A DNA stretch of 64,000 nucleotides from Stramonita haemastoma (GCA_030674155.1 CM060318.1:74624590-74688589), one strand, 5' to 3'. Counted from the stretch's first letter, positions 22,721 to 49,647 are shown. The notes: a model not told the origin generated them from the letters alone. Numbers and translations are program-made.

Positions 22721-23123
22721 CTCTATCAGTCTGGCAGTGGTCTGAACTAGTACAGTAAAACACATGTCCAAGTGCTAAACACTTGGACCCCATCCATTCT
22801 AAAAAGGCAGCATATTGCCAAATTGGCCTTTTGTTATGTATATAATGCAACAAGTTAGTCATCATTACTGACACTCTGTTACTGAGAATGACATTAGTAA
22901 TGTCTAGCATTCAGCCACATATATTGTATAAAATAACCTTTGAGGTGAGGTGTGGGGGTGGGGGGCTGTGTAGAACTATCTCAGTATCTGTACTCACCAA
23001 AGATAATGTTTTTGTTTTTTTTATGACAGGGTTACCAGTATATGAATATTAAAATTATTATCAATCTGTTTCGATGATCTTTTTTCAGATTTTATTTAAG
23101 GTTGGACAGGAAACAAAATCAAA

Positions 23124-35700
<12,577 letters not shown>

Positions 35701-38700
35701 GAGCAACTCAGACAGGGGAACAGTTCTACGTGTACACGTCTGTGTGTCAGTCTAGCAGGAATGCTGCTGTATTTGAAGAGTTTCACTTGTGTGGACGTGT
35801 TAGAACCATTGGTACAGTGGTACCACTAGTGGCACACTGACCACTTGCATGGAAACTACAAGAACGAGTAGGCCGTTAGTTTTCCCATAAAATCCTGTCA
35901 GGTCAACTGGAAACCAAACGAAACTTGATGCAAAGAACTACAAGTATGGAAGCTGTGTACATGTCCAGGCAGCATTATGAATTTTGGAAATCGTTGGATG
36001 GGAGTTGACAAGATGGTGTGCTTTTGTTGAAGAAATATTTTTGGTGGTTGTTTGGTTTTTTATCTGTTAGTGGTATGCACATGAAATGTAAGATGCCATC
36101 ACATTGGTCAAATATCTGTTGGATTTTGTACCGTGAAAGGGGACAATAGAGGACAAAAGGCCATCCATTGACAGATTTGGACCTGTTCACTGTAAAATGC
36201 CGTGTTTTAGAAAGGGCTTTGCCAGCCAAAATAGCTCAGTTGGGAGAGGGTTAGACCGAAGAAAGGGCTTGGTGTGAATGGAAGCTGTGTGTCATTGCTA
36301 GCAATCCTGTAGGGTGCATTGACAAACATTTTGCGTCAGGCTGTTTTCAGTGATGTTTTATGGTTCAGTGCATGTGTGCTTTCTCTTTTTTATTCTGCGC
36401 ACAGCTGACTGTATCCAATAGAATCAGCAAAGTGTCATATAATTCACAAATCTCTTCGCACCTGCCATTTACATTTACAATGGGAGTACATTAGAATTTT
36501 CATCTCATGATTTTATTAATTAAAAAAACAAAAAACAAGTACAAAGAAGGAATCAGTATTTACACTGGCAGGTTATTTTGTACCCCTGTTACAGCATCAA
36601 CAACAAGAAGTACAAAATTAACACATTTCTGAGTAGATCAGCATCATGAGATGAAATTAGAAATAAATAGAAGAGGAGAGTAATGGTGTGAGTGAACACA
36701 AAGAAAAAAAAGTTCATTTATAAATACGCAGCCTGATGATGTATGCTTTTGCATAGAATTATATTAGTCCCTTAAAAAAATCAAAGTGAAAAAGAAAAGT
36801 TTGACTTCTTGTATGCTTTGTTATTTTAGTTCTTGAATGTCTCGCTGTGAATGGCTGTCTGTGACTTGGGTGTGAACGCTGCTAGATTGTGTAACTTCAC
36901 CATTTGGTGATGTGTGCTTGTGTGGGTGTTGCTGTTCAATCCATTAAATCGTGTACTTCTGTATTCTGTGAAATTTTGTCAACATTCTTGACATCTGTTT
37001 GTTGGAGTACACGTTAGTGACTTTATGATTTGAGATTCTGCATCACTGTTTTGTGTGTTGTTTTTTTCCAGGTCAGATTCGTTGCTTGGTATGTGTTGAG
37101 TGTGTGCATCACTTGCGTTCAGCCTATGAGGGTTCTTTATAAAATATCAGTTTGGATTGCTTAGAGTATTCCTTTCTATTTCTGTCACAAACTGTCCATG
37201 AGAGCTCTACATTACCATTGTTATTGATAGCCATTTTTATGTATTATAAGAGAAACCCTCAAGGGTTTTCTTTCTCTGAAGTCTTAGCAGAGAATTCATG
37301 TGTGAGCTGTAATGAATACTATTTTGAGCATATATAAAAGACAGTGGGTCTTTGAAATGGGAACAATACCACAGCTTTTTGTGAAAAAACCCAAAAGTTG
37401 TTATCTAGATCTTCTGCAGGAGCAGAATTTCCAATCTCCCAAGAAAAACTGTTTTTGAGGAACACACTGTGTACACATGGAAGAATGGCAGACTACTGAG
37501 AGATCATTTAGCAATATTTGCACTCCACTACATGTTGCAAATTAGTGTCGGACTGGAAAGAGGACACGCACAAAATTAGTTTTGATTCTTCCTTTTTCCT
37601 CTTCAAAATCTGCTGTTCACATATATAGTGTAAACGCACATAATTAAACGACCAAGACAAGAGTGTATGCAACTGGTTCTCTCTGTTGCCAGAGTTTGCA
37701 AAGAAAGCAAAAATAAAAGGGTGCATTTCATTGTTAAATTTTCCAGCCTTTTACTTCATGGACAATATTAAAACTGTGCCTTTTTGCTAACATGAAAAGA
37801 TCCCACAACATGTGTGCCGTCCCTTGTTAATACAATGTTTACATCCAGACATATCAATTTTGGAGTTAATGGGAAATTTCTGTTATATGTCAAGAAATAA
37901 GCCATATGCAATTTTATTGTGCTGATATACACTGGATACTGTACAGAGGTAATATTTATTTGTCATGTATAAGAATGTTCATATGAAGGCCTGTGTATTT
38001 GTTGTGTGTGAAGCTAAAGTTCTGACAAGATCTATACTCAGTGTTAGTTATTCCAGATATATTGTCTGCTTCAGCTGTCCCTGTTTGTTATCTCATGTCA
38101 ACCTGCCTTTCTTGTGAAATATTACCAGTTATTGCCTGTTGCTATCACCTGGGTGTTGTTTCTTTTTGCTTTTCTTCTGTGTTTTCAGCATCTAAGAAAT
38201 CTATTTTCATGCTTCACATAGGAGAGCTCTTACCACTGCTGTGCCAGGTCTTATTTTTGCAACTCTTATCTGTAGATGAAATTTATCTCATGGTGCATCA
38301 ACTTTATTTTTGTGTGTGACTTTTTATGTAGGTTAAAAACTCTTGTTCAGGAATTTGAAGAAAAGTTTGAATGATATAGGTACCAGAATATGCAAATGTT
38401 GATTGTATGTTTGTGCTTTTTCTGGAATGTGTATTGGCTGTGCTGGAACAGGAGCGCCCTTTTTATCCTTTTGATTCCTGGTGTTGAAAGAAAATCAGCA
38501 GTGTGAAGGAACAGGAAAGACAAACAAATGTCCAGATTTGTCTCCCTCTGATGAGCCCATTGGCTTTGATTGAATTGTACATATTCCATGGTATCATGTG
38601 AAATCAAAGCAAACATGCATTGTGCAATTTTACAGTAGTCCTGACATACATGTAATGAGTGATATTACAGATCTATATTTGAATGGAAAGGAATTTCTCA

Positions 38701-41700
38701 GTTTTGTCTGTTCTTTCATGTAATTCAACATTCGTAAGCAATAGTGACCAGTGTGTTCTGTGAAATTATGGTGCATCTGGTGTAATGGTGTGGTGGGACA
38801 GTGTATGTGTGTCTGTCATCACACAGCAAAAGATAGTTCACATTTGTCTGTCATCTGCTGTAAGAAGTGTGTGAGGAAATGTTAATGCCTTTCAAACATG
38901 CTGAGGTATGGATTTTATCAGATAAAAGCATCTAGCTGCTTTCACTGCAATTTTTAGGTGTGGCTGATAGCAGATCACACCACTGACTTTGTAGTGAGAC
39001 CAAAACATACTGTTAAATTAAAGAGGTCCTCATTCTTTTGTTATGAGAACAGTGAAACAGATACTGCATGCAGTCTCATTCGTTACAACACAGATTTGCA
39101 TAACAAAGCAAAAACACCATGCTTGTTTTCATAGTTTATTACAAACCATTGAAGTAGCAGAAAATATACAAATAAATACCATCTATTTAAAAAGCAGCAA
39201 AGCAAAATCCCTTCCAAAAGTGTAAAAGGTATGAAAGAAGAGACAAACTCAACCAAGGAATAACACATGTAGTTCTTGTTGTCCATACTAAATGACTGAT
39301 GTGATTCTGAGATGCAACTATGAGTGTTATATTGACTGCGATATGAAAGATTCTACGAAGGTTTTGAAGATTTTGATTGTGTAGATGCCTTATGTGATGG
39401 ATAAAAGACATTGTTGCTATTGTAAAGACAATAATCTAATATGTTTAAATGGCTTTGTTTTACATTTATATGCATGTCCATCCAGTGATTATAATGGGTT
39501 TATACAGCAGGATGTATACATGTCTGTGTTGTGTTGTATATTGTTCACAAACATTCCATTCCAGCTGTAAGGGCTATGTTGATTTTAAAAAAAAAATCAT
39601 CTTTTTTTTCCTTTCACCTGTCGTGCTATTTCAATATGGCAAAAAGTATTTGAAAACATTTCTGAAATTCATTAAAATGGATTTTTCAAAAAGAAGAAAG
39701 GTGTGTCTCAACTGGTGAAATAATGAGGTTGAGTGCTTTGTTTATGAGGTTGAGTGTTTGGCTTGTCAGAATAAACATTGGGAGTGTAAAGGAGCTTGTG
39801 TTTTTCCCTTAATTTGACCGATGAAAGGGCAGATGCATTTAAGTTTTGTTGAAGAGATTTATACCCGAAAGAAACTTTAGGTTGAGGACTGAAAAAAAAT
39901 CCAATGTTGTCACAAACTTTTTTTCTGCTGACATCACCATGATTCATGCATTACTCCTTTCATATTCATCACCCACATCTGTTATAAAACCTGTACACAC
40001 ATTACTTCTTATCACAATGATAATATGCAACACCCATACACCAAGAAATACCAATACATACATCACCCACACATCTGATAACGTTAAACTCTGATTCTTC
40101 ACCTCATAAAACCGCTTCAAATTCACTCTCCATTGTTTTCCCAACACATGCAACAAAAGTTATTTTATGAATCAAATATCTACTTTAAAATAGATAGCAG
40201 CAGCAGATATAAAACAAATCCAAATGACTCACTACATGATCTGAAGAAAACTAACCTAGTAAAAAATACTACAAAAACAAAATATCCCCCAACAATGCAA
40301 TCTTTAAACTCTTTAAGTAATGAATTTGTGTTATGAAGATTTGACAAACTTCAACTGGTGTAACAAAAGATTAGTCCATTTTCGTTTTTGGTGAGAAACT
40401 GAGATCACATGAAAAGAAAAATCCAGTCTTCAAGCAACACCTGTACACAGAAAACAATGTGAAAAGCTTCCAGACTCTGCCGACCTACAGGAATGAAACT
40501 GTCACACACCCCTGCATGGTGACTAGGGTTACTTACCCAGCTATTGTCTCCATCAAGATCAAAAACACAGCAAGCTTGATTCAGGGAGCAAAGCAAACAA
40601 GTTACCTTCAGGTAAGACTTTTTAAAACCAGTTTAGTTGTTTGGTCACCTGATTCTAAAACTTGCGATAACTCAACTTTTTCTGATTAAGAGAGGGAACA
40701 CCAAGACAAGGGCTGAAACTGCATAAGTTTCCAACTTTTACATTACATGATTCTTTCAGGGAAAGCAGTCATAAGGATGAATGAAAATGGTATTGAAAAG
40801 CATACAATATATGCTCAGTCACAGTAGAAAAAAATGTATCTACCAGGTTAGAGCAAAAATTATAACAAAATATCACTCACAGACACTGTTTCATGTCAAT
40901 ACTGCTGGTGCTGACAATTTTAGAACAGTTTTTTTTTTGTTTGGTGGATTTTGTTGTCGTTGGGTTGTTTGGGGGGGAAGGGTGGTGGTGGTGTTTGGTG
41001 TTTGTTTAAAGCTACAGATAATAAGTGAAGAACATGAGTGGGCCATGGTATCCTCAGAACTCTATGACTTAAAGACGACCTGATGTTAGCACAATGTTAG
41101 TAAATATATGGTACTTGGTGAACATTTTTTTAAAAATTCATTTTTTCCAGGGGGGGGGGGGAGGGAATCAGATGATTTTTTGTGTGTGTGAGAAACATAA
41201 TTTCTGAAGTTCAAAAGGGCTTGGTTTCCTCCTGAGAAAGGAGTTAGTGATGAGACCTAAAGTGTTGTCTGCTGGTTTGGTCCAGCCAAAAACAGTTCCC
41301 AAGAAAAAGCGGTAACACATAGACATAAGCACTTGCACATTCTACAACATTAACTTTTTTGGGGTTTGTTTTCCTCCTTAATTCAAAAAAACAAGACTGA
41401 GACTGATGACTTAGCAGCCCACAGCAGTAGGCTAAAAGTAAAAATTTCATTGACCATTTTGACATCAGCAGATTCAAGAAGCTCCTCACATGAAGTTTTC
41501 TGAACCAATCACTTTCATAATGCCCACCTCTTCAATTGTTAGAGTTCTGAGTGATATGCACAAAACAAAACAAAACAAACAAAAAAACCCCATAGAACAA
41601 AGCAAATAAAAAAAAATCATGGTTCAATGCAATTTGCACACACACACACACACACAAAACCCCCATAGAACAAAGCAAATGATAAAACAATCATGCACCC

Positions 41701-43844
41701 ACATTGCCAGGTGATAAAATTGATGCATACACACACATACGCCATCTTTGATCACCAACCTTATTTGACAAAAAACCACAACTGAACGGAGCTTGAATAA
41801 TTGCAAATCATTTTTGGAGTTGTCATGTACATTTTTTTCATAACACATGCCATTCAATTTCATGATTCACCATTCTACAAAAACATATAGAAACAATGTT
41901 AATCTTCAGATTCAAATACAATGTCACCACATATTATCACATCCTAAAGTACCCCCCCCCCTCTTTTTTCAAAATCCTATTCCTCCATCATTCCACCTCC
42001 CACCCCCTTTGGGTGAAAAATCCAACACAACAGTGATAAACTAAACTTGCATATGTAAAATTTCCATTCACTTGAGACTTAACATATTCGCATCCAATAA
42101 ACAAAACAAGTTCACATCAGGAATGTCTAAAAATGCACTTTCATTTCAAACGTATGTACAGTGTATCCAAAACAAGCTGTATCCAAAACAAACTCACCAC
42201 ACATGATCACAACGTGGAACCTCACACCTGCATGTTTGATCAACCCACACTGGTGACTAGTCACTGCATGACTAACACGAAAAAGAAACCGACATTGAAG
42301 AGGAGTTGGCTTTTGAAAAGTCTTGTCTACAGTGATCATTGTTGCCAGCTTTTAACGTGCCTTCCCACCCACCAGAACTGAAGAGTGACTGAGAAATGGG
42401 ACTTTGTTTCTGGATAACCAACCAGTACCGTATTCCAACTGGAATGTTGTTTTTGTTTTTAAACTCACTTGTACACCTTTACAAACACTCATGTATCATA
42501 ATATTCCTACAGCCTCTCCATTCAGTCAAACTGTCCACTGTTCTGCTTGCACATGACTCTTTAACCCCATTGCTGCCTTGCCCATGTTACCCCCCTTGAC
42601 AACTATTTGCCAAGAGGATTTGGTTCAGGAATGGGAAATGGGATAATAATCAATAAAAATAAAACAACATTTGGTATATGATTGAATCTTGCACCTATGA
42701 GTACTTGATGCATACAGGTTACTGTGTGTAGTGAAAATCTGGGTTCTAAAGACAGAACAATTCTTGGCTTTTCCTGTCATGGGATACACCCTTAGAGAAT
42801 CAAGACAGCAAAATCTGTAGTTGAGCACTGAAGTGGTTAAGGTTCTGAGATGGGTGATCAAATATTTTCACTCATTACATAGAAATTACCTAGAGTGCCA
42901 CAGGGAAGACAAAAACAAACTTGATTTGAAAATGCAACTTAAAAACTTTTTTCAAAACTTATTACATCCTTCGGCTCATACTGTGTAAAAGAGAGTGAAA
43001 TGGGAATGACTCATCTGACTCAAATGGGAATGAAAGCTGCAGAAAATGATGAGTTTAAACCCCCAGGAAAGAATTTCTCACTTACACAAACTGACTTGGG
43101 TCACATTTTCCTTTCTTTCAGGTTAATCTTATCCAAACAAATCTTCTTTCACACAAATATTTCCAATACATTTTTTTGGTAAGAGATAAAAGTCAGGATT
43201 TCAATACATGAAATATGTAACATTAAAACGATTCTTAAAAGTTTCTAAAATGAAATACATGTTCAACATAAGTAGTTATTTAGTTTTGTAAAGTGAATAA
43301 ACAAAAGTAAGTGTCCAGCTTCCTGTTAGCTTTCAGCACATCTTGATAATATTTATTGCGCAATGATCAATCTTCCAGTTGAAAACACTCGACACACATA
43401 CATGCACGCACACAGACATTCCTTCTCCATCAACACAACAACCCTTTACATGCAAGGGCAATTCTGAAATACGATAAAGCAATTCTGTCAGTGCAGGAGT
43501 TACTGACATTGGCTTAAAATGTAAAAAAAAAAAAAAAGTTTATGATAATTTTTTTTTATCAGTTTGCATATTTTCCTATGTTTTTTTCTGTTTTCTTTTT
43601 TTTAAATGTAGTTTTTTTTTCAGTTTTATTTTGTTTGGTTTGTGTGTTGTTGTTTTGTTGTTGTTGTTGTTTGTTTTTACTTGTTATAGTCAAAAGTCAA
43701 AAGTTGCAGTCTTGTATCTGCTGTAACTTTGGCCTTTTGTTCCCTTTTGTGACAGATAGAATCTCTCCCCTGTACCACACACCCCCCATCTGACATACTC
43801 CATATGCAGTCAATGCCAGTAAATAGTTTACATACTTATTAACT

Positions 43845-43874
43845 ACTTACTTACTTACTTACTTACTTACTTCA

Positions 43875-43937
<63 letters not shown>
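43845..43937. repeat. (ACTT)n-(CA)n microsatellite
   Basis: About six ACTT units followed by a pure CA run. Confidence 0.95.
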
Positions 43938-43940
<3 letters not shown>

Positions 43941-44522
43941 CTCATATAATTAACATATTTTTGACACCAGAACACATTCACTTTACACACACAACCAACA
44001 TATCCTTACACCATCAAAGTAGAATTACATGCATAGTTATCCATACACTCTCTCACACATACATTTATAATATGTGTTGTTTAACAAGGCACACAATACA
44101 CAGTTGAGCATGGATTTTTTTCTCATGGAAAGTAGAACTTCAGAAACCTGAAACACACAAAATGAACAATTACAATCCAGTTTTTGCAAGCACACAAATA
44201 ATAAAGATTCTTTCTGGTTATTTAGTTTTGCAAAGTTAGGGGGTGGGGGTGGGTGGGGTTAGGCGAATAACAGACACATAACCTATCATTTCTGACTACT
44301 GCATACAAAGACTACTGCATATAAAGATGGCAAGTCCATGTAATATTATTTTAAAATCAAATCTTCCTTGAAAACTTCTGAATGCATTTGCAAGACAGCA
44401 TACTTCACCTGCCAAGCAGTTTATTATACAAAATCCATTTCTCAGAGATCATCATACACATATGGTGACTTTAATACCTTGAAGTCATTGATAGGAAACA
44501 AAACTTTACTATGTCTTAGCAC

Positions 44523-44749
44523 TAAAGCCGCGCGTAGCCATGGTTAGGCTTGACTGATCTAAGTCGGTTCGATCCATCGGCATCGTTGTGCCTTGGAAAA
44601 GGCCTTACGCTATTTCTCACCCCGTGTAAAGGGTACAACCTGTTGGGTTAACCCTGCGATAGACTGTTCCTATCCAGGGAGTCTATACTCTCAGTCGCTA
44701 CGCCAAAAACCGGATTAACACGCCTGATGAGCCTTCTCGACAACTTAAC
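44523..44749 (+). mobile_element. tRNA-derived SINE (family A) eroded by many small deletions
   Basis: Recognisable over its whole length against copies at 9353 and 48985, but about 55 bases shorter through more than a dozen scattered 1-5-base deletions (for example gcgcgtagccatggttaggc in place of the intact head). Remnants of a target-site duplication, tcttagcac, lie at 44514-44522 and 44750-44758. Confidence 0.8.
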
Positions 44750-45214
44750 TCTTAGCACGTAAGATGCCATTTAAACTGGCATTCATATTGCTAATGGCCC
44801 ACTAAAGAAACTGAACAACCTTCATATACTGCTCTTTCACTGCTGCACGATAAATATAACTGTAACTGAAAATGAAGACAGAAAAAAAAAGTATCCCCAT
44901 CACAGAAAAAGAACCCCATTTTCCCCACTTTCTCTTCTCTATAAATGATACTAAAAAAGAAACCAAAGAAACTGTACAGCCTATACAATTCTTTGTTTAA
45001 AAACAACAAACAAACAAAAAAAAAACCCAACCAAAACATGCATCCCGGGGCTGTGGTGGATAACATGCCACAACGACATCACAAAAAATGAAGATGGCCT
45101 CCTATACATAACCAATGACAAGAAAAATACAACCCACACCACATACATACATACACAGAACAAGATCCCAGTTGTTAAAGCATGACAAACAAACAGGTCA
45201 AACATCTCTCTCTC

Positions 45215-45297
<83 letters not shown>
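45215..45297. repeat. (CA)n microsatellite
   Basis: Pure CA run just downstream (minus strand) of the galactosyltransferase stop. It is flanked by repeated 'caagatcccagttgttaa' at about 45161 and 45299. Confidence 0.95.
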
Positions 45298-45300
<3 letters not shown>

Positions 45301-45434
45301 AGATCCCAGTTGTTAATGCATGAAAACAAACACAGGACAAACACCTCACATACACACACAGAGAACAAAGACACAGCTATTCATGTATGACACACAAACA
45401 CAGGATGAAACGCAAAGACTCCAGATTTGGTGAC

Positions 45435-45623
45435 TTACCACCACACGCTAACAAGCTCATCAGGATTCCCCAGCCTCATTTTTTCAGGGGGGTTCCCGAT
45501 GTCCACTTTGATTTTTGTGTAGAGCCGGTGCTGCTGAAGCTCCACCCTGGAATAGTTCATCCCCTCAGGGTCACTCAACCCGTCGTCCGCCACCGAGACC
45601 GCCAACCCAGGAACATTTCATTC
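45435..45623 (-). CDS. B4GALT: B4GALT exon 6 (terminal), one base missing
   Basis: NEMFLGWRSRWR, then a frame change, then DGLSDPEGMNYSRVEL and LYTKIKVDIGNPPEKM to a TAA at 45435-45437. The break is at 'cggacgacggg'; RWRTDGL needs one more base. Confidence 0.9.
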
Positions 45624-47371
45624 CTGTGCAACAGAAAGAGCAGGGTTAGTGTAGGGAAGGGTAGGACAGTGATAGGGATGTTTACCGTGCAACAAGCATG
45701 TTTGTATATATTAGGTAGACTGTAGATGTATTATGTGTTGTGTGTGTATTTGTGTGTTGTAATGAGAAGCATTCATGGCACTGACAGAATGCTAAATACT
45801 AACTTTGTTGCTATATGACCTCAACAATGGACATTGCTAATCACTTTCTGAAAAATATGTATTAACCTTAGCAGTGTGGTTCCAGAAATATGAGATGGCT
45901 AGGTGAGGTAACTGATCGTGTACTGTTTGCTTTCAAAGTCACATAAGAATACTAATGCCACGTACAAAGGCAGCAAAAAGGGTTGAAGTCATCCTAACAC
46001 ACAATGGGACCCTTGGAAAAGCCACTTTAAAAAGCAAATTTTCTACCACCACCAGTGTGTAAAAGGGTACCAACCTTGTAGTTGGGTATAAAAACCCAGG
46101 ATAGACTGGCATCTAACCAGGGGGAGTCTATGACCCTCAGTCGCTTAACAGCCACAGAAAGGAATAACACTGCCTGATGAGCCTTAGGCTCGGGACAGAC
46201 TTAACTTAATAACTACACAAATGAGCAGAATGAATTTTGATTGGTTTAACCCTCTTCCATTTTGCTTTTCTTAAAAAGAAGAGTTCTAGCTGAGGAATAG
46301 AAAAACCAAAAAATAAACATTAACTGGACAAAATTCATAATAACATACTCACCCATGATCAGACCGTGTCTGTTTTTTATGTCGCACCATCTTGTACCGT
46401 CCTATGTGTTCAGGGGCCTTGTTAATAATAAACCAGACTCCAAAATCCTGTAAACAAACATGAATTATATTTTAAAACAAAATTTTAAAAAATCTTACTA
46501 ACCACCATGGCAAGTGGTCAATTCCTAGGATTCCTGGCTGGAGGGTCATGAGTTCAGATCCCATCAGAGGCCATTTTTCTAGGCTTCAGATGAGTCCTAC
46601 CCACAGTCAGTTATATGGGAAGACACACAGTAGACTATCTAACTTGTGCTCTTGTTAGATATATATGCGGCCTACAAAGTTGAAACAGTAAAAAAAACAG
46701 CACAGTTTTTAGGGGATAAATCCACTGATATGTACTTTTGACATATTTAGCACAAACTATGCACAATGGTCTGAAATCTGTACAATATGGACTCATAGCA
46801 AGTGGTAGACAAGTCTGCTAGGATATACTTTGTGAAATTTCCATCAAAATGTAATAGTCACACAGGAACTTTTCAGCTTTAGCATATGATACATCATATC
46901 AAAATCTATGTTAGTATGTAAAAAATCATGTAACAAAAAGCAGAAATAACGTAACATTAACATTATAATGAGATATTGGCTATTGCCTTACCTGGCAGAA
47001 AAATCGTCATCTTCATTGCCCCATCCCCAGTATGAATTGGAGTAGCCATTAATTCGATGGTAGTTTTCTCTGTTCATGGCGATGACTCCACCAGCATAGT
47101 TGTAGTACATCACGCTGCACACATCAATCCCCAACCATATAGTACATGACAAGGAAAACTGCAACAAGTTGCCCCTTATGTTTATTACAAGCTAAATGAG
47201 GTATGTGAAACATTTCTTTTTTTTTCTTACTACGAATCTATTGATTTAAAAGACCATTTTTCAAAACTAACTTACATGAATACAAGACTCACATAAAGCC
47301 TTTCTTACATAGAGTGAATGAAAAGCATAGCATAATTCTTGCACATTTCCACACATAGGTTCTCTACCTAC

Positions 47372-47429
<58 letters not shown>

Positions 47430-48408
47430 CACACACACACACACACACACCCCCCCCCTGCTTCACAAGGATAAATCCAGTAACCAACGATATAAAACAT
47501 GCAGATATAATGGCAGACGAATGTCTTCCACTGGATAACAATCAAACACAACACAAAAACTGAGGTCTACAGACACCCTCCCTGCCCACAAGCACAGCTG
47601 ACACTCACTGGTATCTCATTTCATTGATGGCAGAGGCTAAATGTCTGGCGTGGGGGTCACACATGTATAGGTTCTTGTCAGTCTCGGGCAACAGATCCGC
47701 ATCCTGGAAGACAAAGCAGTCGAACTTGTCCACTTTCAGTGCCTCCAGATAGCCGACGTTCATCAGCTTGCCTCGGTTGAACTGCTTGTCCCCTGCCTGC
47801 AAACATACACGTACATGATACTGATGTTAACACTGATAACAGGATTCCCATGTTGGGATGCTAGGGACTTTTAGTATAAATAGCATCCCCACCTTCTGGA
47901 AATTCTGTGTTAGGAACTCCCTCTTTTCTATCCCTCTCTGTTTCTGCCTTGTTCCTTTTCTTCCTGTCACCTCCTTCTTGTCTATGTTTTCCCCCTTCTA
48001 AGTCCATTTGCCTGGGTTTTTTTTCCAGAAAGACTTAAAAGAGAATAATTATCTCCCATGCCAAAGTTGGGTACACTGGGTCCGACTTGTCAGGTGCTTA
48101 ACAGCAGCACAATGCATTTTCACTCATATGAGAGGTAACAATGGTTGCTGCCTGACTCTTATGATGAAGAATAACAGGACAGAAAAAGTCAGCACAATAC
48201 AAGCCAGCTCCCACATCACCCAATGATCTTCAATCCATTTCTACAGGCTGTTCAGATTTTCATATGAAAAAAATGATATTCAGAAAAGAAGAAAAAAATT
48301 AAAAAGTTATGTTGTAGTTAAAAAACTTTGCTTTTCTTCTGGACCAAGTTAGAATTAACAGCAAGTGAGAATAAACACAGGAATGCAGGAAAAGTTCTTT
48401 TTGTTGGT

Positions 48409-48446
<38 letters not shown>

Positions 48447-48505
48447 TCTCTCTCCTCTCTCTTCAGAACAAGTTTTTCCAAACCAAAGAGAACAGATCTG
48501 TAACA

Positions 48506-48576
<71 letters not shown>

Positions 48577-49606
48577 ACTCTCTCTCTCTCAATCAGACAA
48601 TACCAGCCATTCTAGCTATGAACTGTGTTACCTGTTCAATCACAAAAACATGAAAGCTGAGCTGCTGCCTCTGCATCATGGGCAGAATCCTGTTGAGCAA
48701 GATCTTGAGGAAGGGGTAGCGGTCTCTGTAGGGAATGATGATGGCCACTTTCTGCCAGGCCTGGCAATCTTTGGGGACCACACTCCCCCATTCTGCACCT
48801 CTGGATTCCTGGCCTCTACCTCCTCTTCAGTCGGTTCCGTGAAGATGTCCAATTTCGCTTCGTCTGAATAGGTAAGATCAAATTTGATTAAACTAATTCA
48901 TACATTGTGTAATATTATCTATGTCAACTGTGGATGGTAATTAAAAAACACAGCCATATATCTACTGTAACATTCTTGCAGTAGCCGCCGCTGTAGTCTA
49001 GTGGTTAGGGCATTGGACTTGTAATCTAAAGGTTGCGGGTTCGATCCCAGCTTTCGGCTATGGCGTTGTGTCCTTGGAAAAGGCACTTTACGGCTATCTT
49101 CTCACCCCACCCAGGTGTAAAAGGGGTACCAACCTTGTGTTGGGGTTAACCCTGCGATAGACTGGTGTCCTATCCAGGGGGAGTCTATGACTCTCAGTCG
49201 CTTAACGCCACAGAAACTGGGATAAGCACTGGCCTGATGAGCCTTAGGCTCGGGACAGACTTTAATTTAAAAAAAAAAAAAATTCATGCAGTAGGTCAAA
49301 TGATAAATAATTATATAGAAAATGAGTTTGTAACTTTTGTTGTACAGGAAAATGACAAGAAAAAAGGCAATGAAAAAATGTTTAGCTAATTACTATTTAA
49401 ACTAGACCATCAAACAACCAGTAAATTCATTCAAACATTATTTGAAATGGTAGAATTATTCCATAATGTTTATATCCTATTTCCTAAGACTACAAGTACA
49501 ACTGTAACATCATTACATGGTATGTGCAGTAACAACAATGATAAAGAAAAATGAAACACCCAAGGTAAAGCAAAACAAAATTAACAACAACAAAAAAACC
49601 AACAAC

Positions 49607-49647
<41 letters not shown>

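Larger units (their letters stand above)
16459..23088. other. Intergenic / upstream region between CNPPD1 and the MAGUK gene
   Basis: Contains a possible ATTAAA poly(A) signal at about 16663, CA/CAA arrays, SINE-B copies, a 108-bp tandem duplication and a candidate promoter near 21300-21600. Long open frames here are repeat-encoded. No protein family was recognised. Confidence 0.5.
35701..45434. other. Gene-free interval between convergent 3' ends
   Basis: No coding exon was recognised. The left part is probably the MAGUK 3'UTR (AATAAA-like signals at about 36662 and 37712) and the right part the galactosyltransferase 3'UTR. Transcript ends cannot be fixed by eye. It holds a tRNA-like A-box remnant at 36229-36270 (tagctcagttgggagag), an ACTT/CA array at 43845-43937 and one SINE-A copy. 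Confidence 0.45.

Noticed and set aside
36229..36290. tRNA gene or full SINE at 'tagctcagttgggagag'
   Set aside because: Only an A-box-like half is present; no B box or known body follows.
46353..46447. Alternative reading DFGVWFIINK of galactosyltransferase exon 5
   Set aside because: It is open but not in phase with exon 4; the phase-correct RILESGLLLTRP fits the family.
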